NCBI GenBank assembly: GCA_016081115.2
Contig: JABTTQ020003013.1
Location: forward strand, 217,425-281,424
Direction of reading: 5' to 3'
DNA: 64,000 nucleotides
DNA from: Rehmannia glutinosa
Taxonomy: Eukaryota > Streptophyta > Magnoliopsida > Lamiales > Orobanchaceae
The notes under the pieces are model-generated. The model was not told the origin of the DNA. It saw only the letters and a list, made by a program, of their open reading frames with translations, and did no database searches. How positions within the stretch are numbered: position 1 is the stretch's first letter; each line of letters begins with the position of its first letter. This document shows, piece after piece, positions 20,187-32,383 of the stretch. Made by a program: the position numbers and the translations under genes.

Positions 20187-23100
20187 TCATCGCCTTTGCT
20201 GCCTCCTTCTTTCTTCTTCAGCTCTGTCGAAATCATCAGCTCTCTTCCTTTTTCTTTCTTCTTCCTCAGCTTTCTTCTTCTTCTCATAGGCTCTCTTTGC
20301 AGCATCATCCATTCGCTTCCTTTCGAGCCATAGCTGAGTTTGTCTTTCATTTTCCTCTTCGATCCTGTCTTTTCACGGCATCAGCATTCTTCCTTGCCAC
20401 TTCCAGATTTGCCACTTCATCATACTCAGCCTAGTAGATCCTCCCCTTCTTTCCGAGATCTACATATTCGATATTCTTGGGTCTTGGACGAGGTCGAGAA
20501 CCTCTTCCTCCACCACTTCTTCCTCCTCCTCTGGGTTTGTACTTCATGGAATCTTACATTTTACCGACTAAATGGCTGGTCGGCCGCTTATCGCCTTCTT
20601 CGCACAATGTATGACCCTTCTCCCAGTACAGATCCCAGGCTTGGGCTAGTGACATTCCTTGAAAATAGCCTTTGGATTCGAGCGTCTTGAATTCTTCAAC
20701 TGATCTTGGCTCGAATCCATTGTCAGGAGTAGCATCTTGATCCTTCCCTGTCGGAATGCCACCATATTGTTTCAATACTTCTTCGATGCGGGCATCTGTC
20801 TTCTTGTCGAACTCCACCACCCCTGCTTCGATGATTCGCCTTTTCTCCGACATAGGCACAACAGAATGCTCGATCGGCAAAGTCACTGGAAGTTTGCTGA
20901 TAATTGAAGCCGTAACATGACCCCGCTTAAGGGGTTTCAACTATCATTAACATCGATCCTTGACGTTCCCCTCGCCTATTTTTCCCTTCTTTTCGACTTG
21001 ATTCCTTCAACTTCTCTTCTTTCAACTTCCTTAGGAGTCCTCTTCCCCTTTTTTGGCATCATCAAAGAAAGAGGGACCCAGGGAACATGCATCTGAGCAT
21101 AAAGTTGAGTATCTTTGAGCACGGTCTGTTTGGAGTCTCTTCTTTGCGTAAGCTGTTCGAAATTCTGAGCGAGTAGTCTTGGATTCAGCTACCACCAACT
21201 TCATTTCAGCCATGAGAAGGCTGAATTTATCATTCATTGAGTTCTCTAGACGCATCATTTCTTTTCTCTGGAATTCTTGCAATAGCTCCATTTCTGTTTT
21301 GTGAGATGCATGCAACCTTTCAATATACGCCTGCATCATTTGCTTGGTCGGCATTATCGGACCATCAGGCGAGCATTACGCCATATAGTGCTTTAAAATA
21401 ACGAACTTGCTCGATTCGCATGGCAGATTGCTGTTGAAACCATTCTCGGATCCGCACCACTATCCGACTCAAGTCTGTTGTGAGGGTAGCATCCCTGTTG
21501 TCCAGTCTTAAATCAAGGGAAGTCTGATGCCGTTTAATCTTCTCAATCTCTTCACAAATCTTCTTGAAGATTTCACGAAACTCAGTTGTCTCACTTGATT
21601 CAGCTGCAGGCACTCTTCAGCAAAATTGAACTCGGCTGAAACAATGGTGTCAGTAGGGATGATTGGATGTTCTCTCACAAAGAATCTTCGTTGTTCAGCA
21701 GCGGTCTCTTCTTCCAAATCTGGTAGGATCGGTGTGAAAGGAAATACCTTTGGAAAGGCATCATCACTCATATATGGGATGGTTTGTGAGGGTTGTGCTG
21801 TGATGATTGACTCTTCGTGCCTGTTGCAATAGCCGTGGCGAGTGGTCACAATTGTGGGAGCCTATGGGAGCTGGGTGTAGTCGTTCTGCTTTGCATCTTT
21901 CGAAGCCTACACGATGGGTGTGTCTCGGTGGGCGATTGATATATTTTGCCCGGACGAGCCTCATTTGTCTTAACAGCGTCTTTGGTCTCGATGGATTTTT
22001 CTAAGTGAATAATTGGTTCCTTTCTTCGCATCATCAACATCATCGAAATTGAATTTTTGACGAGCAGCTTTGTCACTTGGCTGGCTCGTAGTTTTGAGAA
22101 CATCCCCAACTGGGTCCTTTGGATGCGCAAGAGTGGACTCGGCTTCATCTTGGACCCCAAGAATGATGTGTCTAAGTTCTCTGGGAGTCATGAAGTGCGC
22201 TTATCTCTTCTTCTATTTTAGCGCTTTGAACTGGAGGAATGTTCTGAGTCTCTTGAACTTTACCCAGGGAAGTCTCAACCTCCCTTGGGCCTTCAATACC
22301 TCTAGCAGTCTCAATTGCTACGAGGCCTTCAATGTTCCCTTCGACAGTCACAGCTGTCTTAGGGTCTTGGACCATGGCATCCATAGGAGTCTCAACCCTC
22401 AGATTGCACTTGTCATTGCCAGTGTTAACTCCCGGGGTATATCCATCATGTGCCTCGACTGTAAGAACAGTGTCATCAGCCTTCAAAGCAGCTGACATTT
22501 CAGTTGAGACAGACTCAACTATCCGAGCTTCGTCAATGTCAATCTGTTGTGGTTCTTTCTCAGTTTCCACTTCGCCTCCTTGCTTCAAGTTGGAGTCTTC
22601 TGCAACATCCTCCCGACCCGCAGCGGTGGAGAGAGTTTCCCCTCGGTGGCACACTAGCCGAGCGATGATGGGGTCACTCTGCTCGACTCGCGGATTTTTC
22701 TTTTGAATGCTCATTCTTTGGGGTAGGTGGTAAAACACCTTCTTGGGGTTGGCTCAACTTGGGTGCCCAAAGTCCTAGTTTCATTGCCAATTCCTTGGAC
22801 CCATCCCTCACGATTGCACCGAAAACGTAGGCTGCGGCGATATCGTGGCAATCTATTTGCACACTCCCAATGGGTCGATTTGCGGGGAGATTGTGAGGAT
22901 TCTCATGGTCCTTCAAACAGTTGTTGCTCATGCAATTGCCTGGATTCTCTCATTGCTTGTTGCATGTCTGACTTCTCTGATGCAGCAATGGGATCCATAT
23001 ACTCGTCATTGTCTGTGTACTCAACTAGATTTTCATGAGTATGCTCGTGAGTACAGTGAAACGTGCACATCTTTGCTTTCTCAAGAGCTTGTGCTTCCTC

Positions 23101-24654
23101 GGATGCTTTGGCTTTTCCTTCTCCTTGAATATGTGGAGAATATCCATGCGATTATCTTCATCCAGGGCACGGAAGCATAGTATTGACTCCAAGAAATCGC
23201 AATTCCTCCTCTTCCTCAATGTACTGGGGCGAGCAAAGCGCGCCCTTGAGTGATCTAGCTTCCATGCTCTCCATTCTCTAAGGGTATTTGAATGTGCGGA
23301 TATCTTGGAGAGTACATGATTATATCATCTTCGTCGTCATCTTCTTGTCCTTCCTTTTCGGGATTGAAGGCAAGATACTCTTTGCTCCTCGCCTTCGACG
23401 TCGATGATGAGTGGAGAGACAATTTTTTCAATGGGATGTTCGATTGTCTGTTGCTTTGCTTCCTCGATTGTCTCGACGCCTTGGTGAGTCTTCATCGGGA
23501 CTCTGCTGATGACCTTCAGCGATCTTGTAAGATTCATCAATTACTTTGAGATCGCACTTCCGAGTTTTGTGATCGGATGCTTTCTCGGTTGAGTGGTAGG
23601 TGCCTTTCTTCCAATTCAATTGCCTAACCAGTCTTCTTCTCTTTGGTAGCAAGGAACCTCTTCTTCTACATTATTTGGTTCTGGAAGGTGATGGCTTTGC
23701 GCCTTCCTTGGCTGGCAGCGATGCGCTTCTTCTTTTGATAGCGAGAAGAAGGAGTATAGTGTTCCTCCTCTCCCTACCGGGCAGGTGCGAGCATCCTTTT
23801 TCTTTCAAGGGGCAACTTTCTTCTTGGGAGGAGGGGTAGCGAGTTGTGTCCTCGGGTTCAGCTGATTCCCCCTCACTAGTTTCCGCCTTCTTCGCGTGGG
23901 CTCTCTTCTGGCTCCAGAGAGGTTAGCCCTGAACATCTTCTTGTTGACATGGAAGGGTTTTCCACGTCGAAGGGGAATACCTTTCACTTCCATCAAGTGG
24001 CCAATCACGAGGCCATATCCAAGAGATACTCCAAAGGATCCATCTTTCTTGAACGTCTTATTCATTACATTCGGGGCGGTGGTCCGATGTACACAAGCTC
24101 AACCCAATTTACTTTCTTGCCTGCATGATCGCAACCATGATGATCAGCTTAGTCTTTGACATCTGGTTAAAGCTGCCAAACTTCATGTCTACACACTTGG
24201 AGACGACATCCATCAACTTATGATAGTCATCCTTCAGCAATGTCTTATCAGCTGTGTAGACCACCTTAGCAGCACACTCCGGTTTGGCTACCTCTTTCCA
24301 CCGCCAGCTGACCAAATCAACATCGGCTTCATTAATCTCCTTCATGCCTTCCGATGGCAACAAGCAGTGCTCCGCAAGGTTCTTAGCATTTATCGTTATG
24401 TCCTTGCGGTGGACAAAAGACTTGATTCCTTTGTCCTGCACTTCCGCGTTTACATAGAACATCGCTACCTCCTCGAGATAGGTATGCGAGAACTCCATTG
24501 CCAGAAAAGCCTTAAGACCTGACTTTTCTAGCATCTCAGCTATCTTCTTAACAAGGTTTTCATCAGAACCCTGCTTCACCATTCCTTCGAAATTCACTGA
24601 CGATCCTGAGTGCATTTGCTTAGAGAGTTTGACTAAATCAAACTTTGGTGCCAT
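20187..24654 (-). pseudogene. Third ORF of element A (env-like position), about 1,490 codons, frameshifted
   Basis: Starts at ATG 24654 (MAPKFDLVKLSKQMHSGSSV) after pol and ends at TGA 20189-20187. The N-terminal 180 residues form a folded-looking domain with LEEVAMFYVNAEVQDKGIKS and FVHRKDITINAKNLAEHCLL, reminiscent of the plant transposon-associated protein domain found in some retroelement third ORFs (recalled, not searched). Then GYGLVIGHLMEVKGIPL, a long acidic low-complexity middle (about 23800-22000), a coiled-coil-like segment with FKKICEEIEKIKRHQTSLDL and MAEMKLVVAESKTTRSEFR (21600-21040), RSVEEFKTLESKGYFQGMSL with AQAWDLYWEKG (20700), and a Lys/Arg/Glu-rich tail. I see no clear signal peptide or fusion motif, so env is named for position only. 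The total length is not a multiple of three; several frameshifts break it. Confidence 0.7.
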
Positions 24655-25187
24655 TTTCAGAGATTTTCACCGATTAAAAACGACAAACTTGCTTGAGGAC
24701 ACTTAGGGTTTTCGAGAGAGAAATATAGCTTGCTTTCTTTTTGCTTGAAGATGAACAGTTTCCGTATGTGAGAGAGAAAGTTGGAAAATGTATATATAAG
24801 GGTTATGAAAGGACATGCCTTCGGTTTTGGAAATTTTGATCGAGATCAACGTTTACGATTTAGGGCGATCAAACCGCATTTAATTCCTCGCATTTAATGC
24901 GGCATTTATATCCAATCATATGCTTCTTGTCGCGACTTTTTATTGTACCCGTCATTATTTGACGGCGTCATCCTTAAAAACATTCCGCTCATTAAAAACG
25001 ATTGCGTTGTTGTCACTTAGCCCATAAATGACTCGGCTTATATCAAACATGACTTAACTATGCTTCTCTCTTTTCAATAGTGACTCAACCATTCAAATTA
25101 ACTCGATAAAGTCTTTCCGATATGGCCGATTCTCTCGGTTGTTGAGTGAAATTTGCTTTTTACTCAAATTTTCATCTTCTATCTCTT
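24655..25187 (-). other. Leader between pol and the third ORF of element A
   Basis: About 0.53 kb with no coding signal. The matching spacers in B (55339-55892) and C (45767-46330) are of similar length and sequence, so it is a normal part of the element. On the minus strand it contains ATATATAAGG-like words near 24797-24791 and poorly conserved AT-rich segments; it could hold a promoter or splice acceptor for the third ORF. Confidence 0.5.
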
Positions 25188-28100
25188 CTAATTGTGTCTC
25201 CCGAGTGTCAACTCATTTTCAATTAACCCTATCTCATTCTTAAGCTCTTCAAATCTTGACTCACATAAGGGCTTGGTGAATATGTCAGCTAACTATTTAT
25301 CAGTTGAGATACATTCCAAAGTGATGTCTTTCTTTTTAACACGATCTCTTATAAAATGATACCTGACATCAATGTGCTTTGTTCTTGAATGCAACACAGG
25401 ATTTTGAGTGATTGCAATAGCACTTGTGTTATCACACATAATTGGAATCACTTTTTCTTCAATCTCATAATCTCTCTTTGTTGTCTCATCCATATGACTT
25501 GGGCAACTTGTTTGCCCATGACTATGTACTCTGCTTGACTATGGATGTGGCTATTGAATTTTGCTTCTTGCTAAACCGGAAACCAATCATTTCCAAGCAT
25601 TGGACATGTACCTGAAATACTTTTCCTGTCAACTCTATATCGAGCATAGTCAGAGTCTGAATAACCAATAAGCTTGAATCCACCTTCCTTTGGATACCAT
25701 AAGCCAACTTCCTAGCATCCCTTCAAATATCTTAGGATTCTCTTAGTCTGCGAGTCATGTGGCTCTCTTTTAGTGCTGATTGAAATCTTGCACATACACT
25801 CTTTACCGCAAAGGTGATGTCAGTTCTTTGGTGTTAAGTTGAGCAATGATCCGATAAGAGCTCTATATCTGGTTTGATCTATAGCCTTGCCATCCGCATC
25901 CATGTCCATCTTGGTGATGTGTTCATTGGTATTTTCTGAAGATTTCTCTTCCATACCAAATTTCTTCATTAAATCTCTGGTGTACTTTGTTTGACTTATG
26001 AAGGTTCCATCCTTCAATTGCTTGACTTGAAGTCCTAGGAAGAAATTAAACTCTCCCATCATACTCATTTCAAATTTGTCTTGCATGAGATTTGAGAACT
26101 TATGATACAACTCTTTATTTGTGGATCCAAAAATTATGTCATCCACATATATTTGAACAAGCAGTGTACTCTCTCCATCTTGAATTCTGAAGAGTGTTCT
26201 GTCCACTTTGCCTTTGGTGAATCCATTGTCAGTTAGAAATTGAGACAATGTATCATACCATGCTCTTGGTGCTTGTTTCAATCCATATAATGCTTTTTTG
26301 AGCTTGTACACCTTATCTCCAATAGTCTTCTGCTCAAAACATGGAGGTTGTTCAACATAGACTTCTTCCTCTAGTAGTTCATTTAGAAATGCACTCTTTA
26401 CATCCATTTGATATACAGTGAAGTTCTTATGTGCAGCATAGGCAAGAAACATTCTTATTGGTTCTAATCTTGCAACAGGAGCAAATGTTTCATCAAAATC
26501 TATTCCCTCTTCTTGCCAATACCCTTTGGCTACCAATCTTGCTTTGTTTCTTACCACAGATCCTTCCTCATTCATCTTGTTTTTGAAAACACATTTTGTG
26601 CCAATAACATTTTGATGGGTTGGTCTCTGCACCAATTCCCATACTTTGTTTCTTTCAAATTGATTTAGCTCTTCTTGCATGGCTTGAATCCAATGTGTGT
26701 CATCCAAAGCTTGAGACACATCTTTTGGCTCTATTTGGGAAATAAAACAAGTGAACATTGCTTCTTGTTGTGCTCGGATCGGTTCTTACACCATCTCTAA
26801 CATCTCCAATAACTAGCTCACGGTGGATGGTCTCTCGGCCCGTCTCACATCGAGGTTGGAGCAAGTCATTTTGGATTCAACCGTCTCATGACTATGTTGT
26901 CTTGAATAGCTCTATCATCTTCATTGTTTGTATACTTTCCAGTTGTTTTAGAGATTTGACTATCTCATCTTAAATGGGGTTGATTGCTCTTACTTGACTT
27001 CAACATAAGGACTCTTCTCGCATAGTTGGTGATTCAACTTGTCACTAACTCTTCAATGTCTTCTCCATTCACATTAGGTTCATCAAAAACCACATGGATA
27101 GACTCTTCTGTGACCATAGTCCTCTTGTTCAGCACTCTATTGGCTTTGCTCTCGGTGAGTATCCCTAAAAGATACCTTCATCAGCTTTAGCATCGAAAGC
27201 CTTCAAATTATCTTTGCCATTGTTGTAGGTGAAACATTTACATCCAAATATCCTGAAGTACCCAATGCTTGGCTTTCTCCCTGTCCAGATCATAGGGAGT
27301 CTTGGTTAATTGCCTGTTAATCATGCATCTATTTTGAGTATAGCATCTTTGTGTTAATGGCTTGACCCAAAATCTCTTAGGCAATCCACTTGACCTAACA
27401 TAGTCCTTGCGACTTCCTTGAGAGTTATGTTCCTTCTTTCAGCTACTCCATTCTGCTGTGGAGTCCTTGCTGCTGATAACTCATGCGAAATACCATTTTC
27501 AACACAATACTGAGTTATTATCCCATTGACAAACTTAGTTCCTCTATCCGATCTTATCTTTATAATGGTTTGGGTCTTTTCATTTTGAACTATTTTCATC
27601 AGCTGAGGTAACTTCTGCAAAGTTTCATTCTTTTTGCACATGAAGATTGTCCATGTATATCTTGAATAATCATCGACTACCACTAAGGTGTATTTCTTTC
27701 CACTTATGTTGTTTTGGTTCCATTTGGACCAAATAGATCCATATGCAACAGATGTAATATCCTTGTTGAAGAAGGACTAGGCTTATCCTTGAATGAAGAT
27801 TTGATTTGCTTTCCCATCTTGCATGCATCACATACACTTTCCTTCTTGTACACTGAGTATGGAAATCTTTCCACAAGATGACTCCTTGCAAGTTTGTTCA
27901 TTGTCTTGAAATTCAGATTACTCAGCTTCTCGTGCCACAACCAACTTGATTCGGCTATGCTCTTTGCCAACAAACAAGTGTTTGGTGTAGCAGTAGACCA
28001 ATCTACCACATACATATTCTTCTGCCTTGATCCTTGCAGCACTATTTCATTTGATTCAGTATCTTTGATCTGGCACACTCCCATATTGAATCCAACGTTG

Positions 28101-28375
28101 TAGCCCTTGTCACAGAGTTGGCTGATGCGTAACAGGTTGAAGTTGAGGCCTTCAACATAAGCAACATCTGTGATTTCCAATCCATTCTTCTTGATAGATC
28201 ATGTGCCTTTGATTTCCCCTGGAGCTTTATTTCCTCCAAATATGACTTTTGCACCTCTAATCTCCTTGAATCTTGACAGGTTTTTCTTGTTCCCTTTCAT
28301 GTGTCTGGAACAGCCACTATCCATGTACCAGGTTCCTTGGCACTCAACTGTTCCTTGAACCTGCAATCAAGGAAA
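25188..28375 (-). pseudogene. pol of element A (protease, integrase, reverse transcriptase, RNase H)
   Basis: In order: aspartic protease with WYMDSGCSRHM (DSG codons 28321-28313); GAG-pre-integrase domain with WHEKLSNLNF and CDACKMGKQ (about 27950-27800); integrase core with VVDDYSRYTW, IRSDRGTKFVN and TPQQNGVAERRN (27683-27380); RT with [39 protein letters not shown] and YVDDIIFGS (26758-25820); RNase H with VIPIMCDNTSAIAI and SRTKHIDVRYHFIRD (25493-25293). A TAG at about 25294 replaces the Gln of the usual DKQLADIFTK motif, after which the frame continues to a TAG at 25190-25188. Frameshifts lie around 27700, 27350 and 25800. Same-frame UAA with gag at 28378-28376. Confidence 0.9.
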
Positions 28376-30711
28376 TTAGTTTTTAGGTACCCATACTTGC
28401 CTGGGTCTTGAGGGGTTAGTGCTGTAAGGTGATCCAACCAACCTATAGCCAAATGACTTGACTCTAAGATGTTGCCATGTATATGTTCCATAATCATAGT
28501 GCACATTAGCAAATTGCTTGGGAGTTTTAGGTTCATACATGTGTCTCTTTTGTCTGTATGACTGTGTGTGTGTTTTTGCAATTGCTTTCTTGGGGTAGTT
28601 GTGATATTTCTGAGTGTAGTGCCTAGGTGCATATGTGTGCTGATAATAGCTCTTTTGCCTTTGAAATGACCTTTGCTGAGTTTTAGGTCTTTGCCATCTA
28701 GGCTTGTATTCCATTGGTCTTTGCTGATATTTCACATTGTTCCAATCATCTTGGCTTGGGTAGTTTCTACCATTCCCATCATATCTGTTTCTCTGATGAA
28801 ACTTCTGGGGTTTTTGGTAGCTCTTTGTTCTTCACATAGTACTTTCTATTTGGAGTTTGCTGAGGAACTCGGTTGGATTTCTTCTCAATTGTCCTCTCAG
28901 ATACTCAATCAAGGTGTTTTCCTTTTTCTTTGTATCAAGGCCGACTTGTTTGTGATTGTGCTTAGGAGTGATTGTGGGTGCAACATTTGGTGTTTTGGAT
29001 TTTTGAGATACTTCATTGCTTGAAGATCCTTTTTCCAAAATCACTCTTGGAGTTTGACTGTGCACAAAGGAATTGAATCCTATGCCTCTCTTATCTCCAC
29101 ATTCTTTTTGACTCATGATAAGATCATCCAATGATTTGGATGCCTTTGTAAATGAGGCAATCACATTTTTAAGATCATTTTCCCTCTTTTCTACAGCAGC
29201 TATCTCAGCTAATAGTTTAGCATTCTCAGCCTTCAGCTCTTTGTTTTCATCAGCTATGTGACTTAGAGTACTCAGCTCCTTAGTCAGCTGTGAGTTTTGG
29301 CTTTTAAGCCGACTGTTCTCCTTATTTAGAAGTGTGTGTGAGAATTTAATGTGCTCAAAGTCTTTCATCATTTTGCCTAATGAATCATAAAGATCAGTGG
29401 GTGATGAAGTGTGTGTATCACAATCACTATCACGTCAATCTGAATGAGATGAGTTAGAGTGTACCTCATCTTCTTGGACTGGTTGATCTTGTTCTTTAGC
29501 CATAAGACAGATCATGGCTTCTTCTTCAGAATCACTTGAGTAGTCAGCTTCACTACTCTCTGAATCTGCTGCTTCTTTAGACTTAGCTATCTCAGCAGTC
29601 TCAGCAGCCAACATGGCTTTCTTCTTCTCATGTCTTCTTTCTCTGAAGGCTTTTCTTTCTTCTTTATTCCTGTATTTATTGATTGGTGGATAGGAACAGT
29701 CAACTGCAAAATGTCCTGGTTGTCTGCAATTCCAACATAGGTTCTCAGCTCTTTGGTCAGCTTTCTCTAATCTTGGGTTATCAACTCTCTGATATTCAAC
29801 CATTTGATGCTCAGCTCTCTTGGGTGGCCTATCTTCCCTTGACTTAGAGGGAGCTGAATGTCTCCTAGAGGTTTCACCCTTGTTTCTTTTATAGTTCTTA
29901 TTGAAGAACTTGTTGAATCTTTTAACCATTAGGGAAATTTCCTCCTGGTCTATGGCTTCCTTTGGTTCAGCTCTCTTTCCATCGTTGACTATCAGTCGGC
30001 TATCTTGGGTACATTTGTCTCTCTTGATCTTTTCTTCTCACTCAAACTCATAGGCTTTTAGGTCTGAGAATAGCTCATGATTGGATGTTTTTGAGAGGTC
30101 CATTGAATGTCTTAGAGCCATAGTCTTCATTTCCCATTCAGCTGGGAGGCTCCTTAAGATCTTCATACACATCTCCTTTTGTGTGTATTCCTTCCCAATA
30201 GCTGAAAGCTCATTTGTAATCTCAGTGAATCTGGCATCTAGCTGATCCATGGTTTCACCTGCAAGCATTTTAAAGTTTTCAAATTTTTGAACATCAACAG
30301 ACAATTTATTATCTTTAATTTGCTCTGATCCTTCACAAATTAAAGTCAGTTTATCCCAGATTTCTTTTGTTGTTTGGCAAGATTTGACTTTGTTGAACAT
30401 TGCTTTGTCCAAAGTCTTGTAAAGTATGTCCTTGGCCACATTGTCCAAGTTGTATCTTTTTTTGTCCTCGTTTGTCCACTCAGTCCTTGGTTTCTCAACC
30501 ATGGCTGGTCTTGCCTCAGCAGCAGCTTCTTCTTCTTCAGCTGCAGCTGCTCTTCTTCTGCCGTGCTCATTTTTAGTATTTGCAGTGGCCCATCCTCTAT
30601 TACGAACCACATTTCATCATGTAGAGCAGATAGATGAGCCTGCATATGAATTTTCCAATCATCAAATTCTTCAACAGTGAACATAGGAATGCGTGTCAAA
30701 TTTGCTTCCAT
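28376..30711 (-). pseudogene. gag of element A
   Basis: ATG at 30711 starts MEANLTRIPMFTVEEFDDWK. A frameshift near 30600 leads into the UBN2-type gag core (NLDNVAKDILYKTLDKAMFN, LSVDVQKFENFKMLAGETMD, MCMKILRSLPAEWEMKTMAL). Then a basic stretch, a CCHC zinc knuckle CWNCRQPGHFAVDC (about 29730-29690), an acidic tail, a coiled-coil-like segment (RLKSQNSQLTKELSTLSH) and a Gln/Tyr/Lys-rich C-terminus. From 30610 to 28376 a single frame holds, interrupted only by three TGA codons (about 30040, 29437, 28834) and ending at TAA 28378-28376. At the first of these, element C has CTG in the same context. Confidence 0.88.
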
Positions 30712-30821
30712 GATAATAACTTTGCTAGAAATGAAAGATTTTGTAAATACAAGTGTTTGAAACCTTTTTGAAAAGATAGAGATCTAGTTCAGTAACCAGT
30801 GCGGAAGGCTCAATGAACCAA

Positions 30822-30835
30822 CCGCTCTGATACCA
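30822..30835 (-). other. Primer-binding site of element A
   Basis: The minus-strand TGGTATCAGAGCGG begins two bases after the 5' LTR. It is the plant initiator-Met tRNA type PBS and is unaltered here, unlike in elements B and C. Confidence 0.9.
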
Positions 30836-30837
30836 CT

Positions 30838-32383
30838 TGTAGGTCCCAAGGGGTGTGAGTAAGGTTTAGAAAAGGGGGTTGAATAAACCTTACCAACGTT
30901 TCGATTATAGTCCTTTTAAAATATTACGAGTTATTTCAAAGCGATTGCGTCCTTGAGGACAACTAAGTTGGTTATTCAAATAGAGTTAGCCACTCAACGG
31001 ACTCGATAGAGCTGTTGATAGAATAACTCATTTGTTTAACCTGAATCTTAACTTGGATGTGTTGGTTTTATCAGCGGAAGACTTAACACCCTTTGATTTG
31101 TTTTAAACTTGTTTTAACACTTGATTTTAGCACTTGATTATTGATCAGTTGGATATCAAATAAGTTTATCAGTAGATATAATGTAAGTATGCAGAGAAGT
31201 AAATGTGCTGGAAAAAATAAATGACACAGTTGATTTTTATAGAGGTTCGAAGATGGGGTAATTCTTCTAATCATCTCTTCTCCAACTCTGGAGGAATCCA
31301 CTATGTAAAAGATACATTTTACAAAGTGGTCAACATCTAGAGACAACCTTGGTCACACGGTGGCTTCTCTTCCCGACTAGCCTTCTTCTTCAGGGCGGTT
31401 GCCTTGCTATTTGACTCACTTTCTCAAGCTCTTGGATTTGATCACGAAGCCCTCGAATAACTTGATACTGGTTCGACCTTGAACATTCCTACAATCCTCC
31501 TTGGATAGTAGACCCCTTTTGATTCTTCAAAAGTTTCCTCTTCAACAGATTTGAAGTTGTCTTTCCTTCACAACTTGTGTTGGCTCGATTTCCTTCGAGT
31601 TTCAGGCTTGAGGATTTGCTTGAATATTCTTGAGAGTATTTGCAGGTTAATAGCTTGAATAATGCTTGATTTCTCAGGTGTGCAAGGTCCAGGTAACCTT
31701 TTCTCAATGAATTTCCTCAGTCTTTTATAGTGAACTTTCGAAAATCTGCCCGTTGAAGAGATAGGTTGATTTCAAAAGTCACTTGTGTTTGTTGGCTTGT
31801 CTTGTTGCAGTCCTTGATCTTGAGATGTAGACCCTTCCTCGTATTAAATGAATTTGCAGCTTTTTAGGTTCTGACACAAGGTGCAATGTTTCCCATTGTT
31901 TTATTCCTTTTGCACGCTTCTGGGATGAGCACTTTAAGACCTGGCAGCATGGAAGTATTACTTATTTAAGTAATATTCTTGACTTCTGTGCAACGGATTC
32001 ATTTCAGTTAACTCCTCTTGGCTGCTGCCTTTTTCCCCAGGTGACTTGAGTCTGCTCCAATCATTGGGTGACTCATCTGTCACTTTCAACTTGAGACTTG
32101 GCTTCTTGAGTTGACTTGACTGACTCTTCAGACAGTTGTTCCTCAGTTGATACGTCTTCAGTCGAGTTCTTGGTCTTCTATCTTGGCCATACTCAGTTGT
32201 TCCACATCGGAGTCTTCACTTCAGTCTTCAGTTGACTTCTTATATTTCCAGGCGTAGCTGACTTGACTCAGCTTTTCAATCCCTATCTATTACAATGTAA
32301 ATTACAAGGAAAATAGGGTGCCAACTTTCTAGTTTAAGTTTTACATGGCATTCATCAAAATCTATAAAATAAATTTCCCAACA
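30838..32383 (-). repeat. 5' LTR of element A
   Basis: tgtaggtcccaagggg to aaatttcccaaca (plus strand). TATA box on the minus strand at about 31733-31721. It has the same internal order as 18332-19870 with scattered differences. Confidence 0.9.

Larger units (their letters stand above)
18332..32383 (-). mobile_element. Element A: Sirevirus-type Ty1/copia retrotransposon, nearly complete
   Basis: 14.05 kb, with two LTRs of about 1.54 kb, a PBS, gag, pol (protease, integrase, RT, RNase H order), a long third ORF and a PPT, all on the minus strand. Ty1/copia identity comes from the integrase-before-RT order and the YVDD RT. Sirevirus type is inferred from size, long gag, extra ORF after pol and LTR form (TGTTGGGAAAT...GGACCTACA). 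The flanks show no 5-bp duplication (atcga left, gccgc right). Coding regions are long but interrupted by a few stops and frameshifts. It is the best preserved of the three copies. Confidence 0.9.

Noticed and set aside
22332..22706. Plus-strand open frames across the third ORF of element A
   Set aside because: The minus-strand frame has the conserved blocks shared with B and C; the plus frames do not recur in the other copies.
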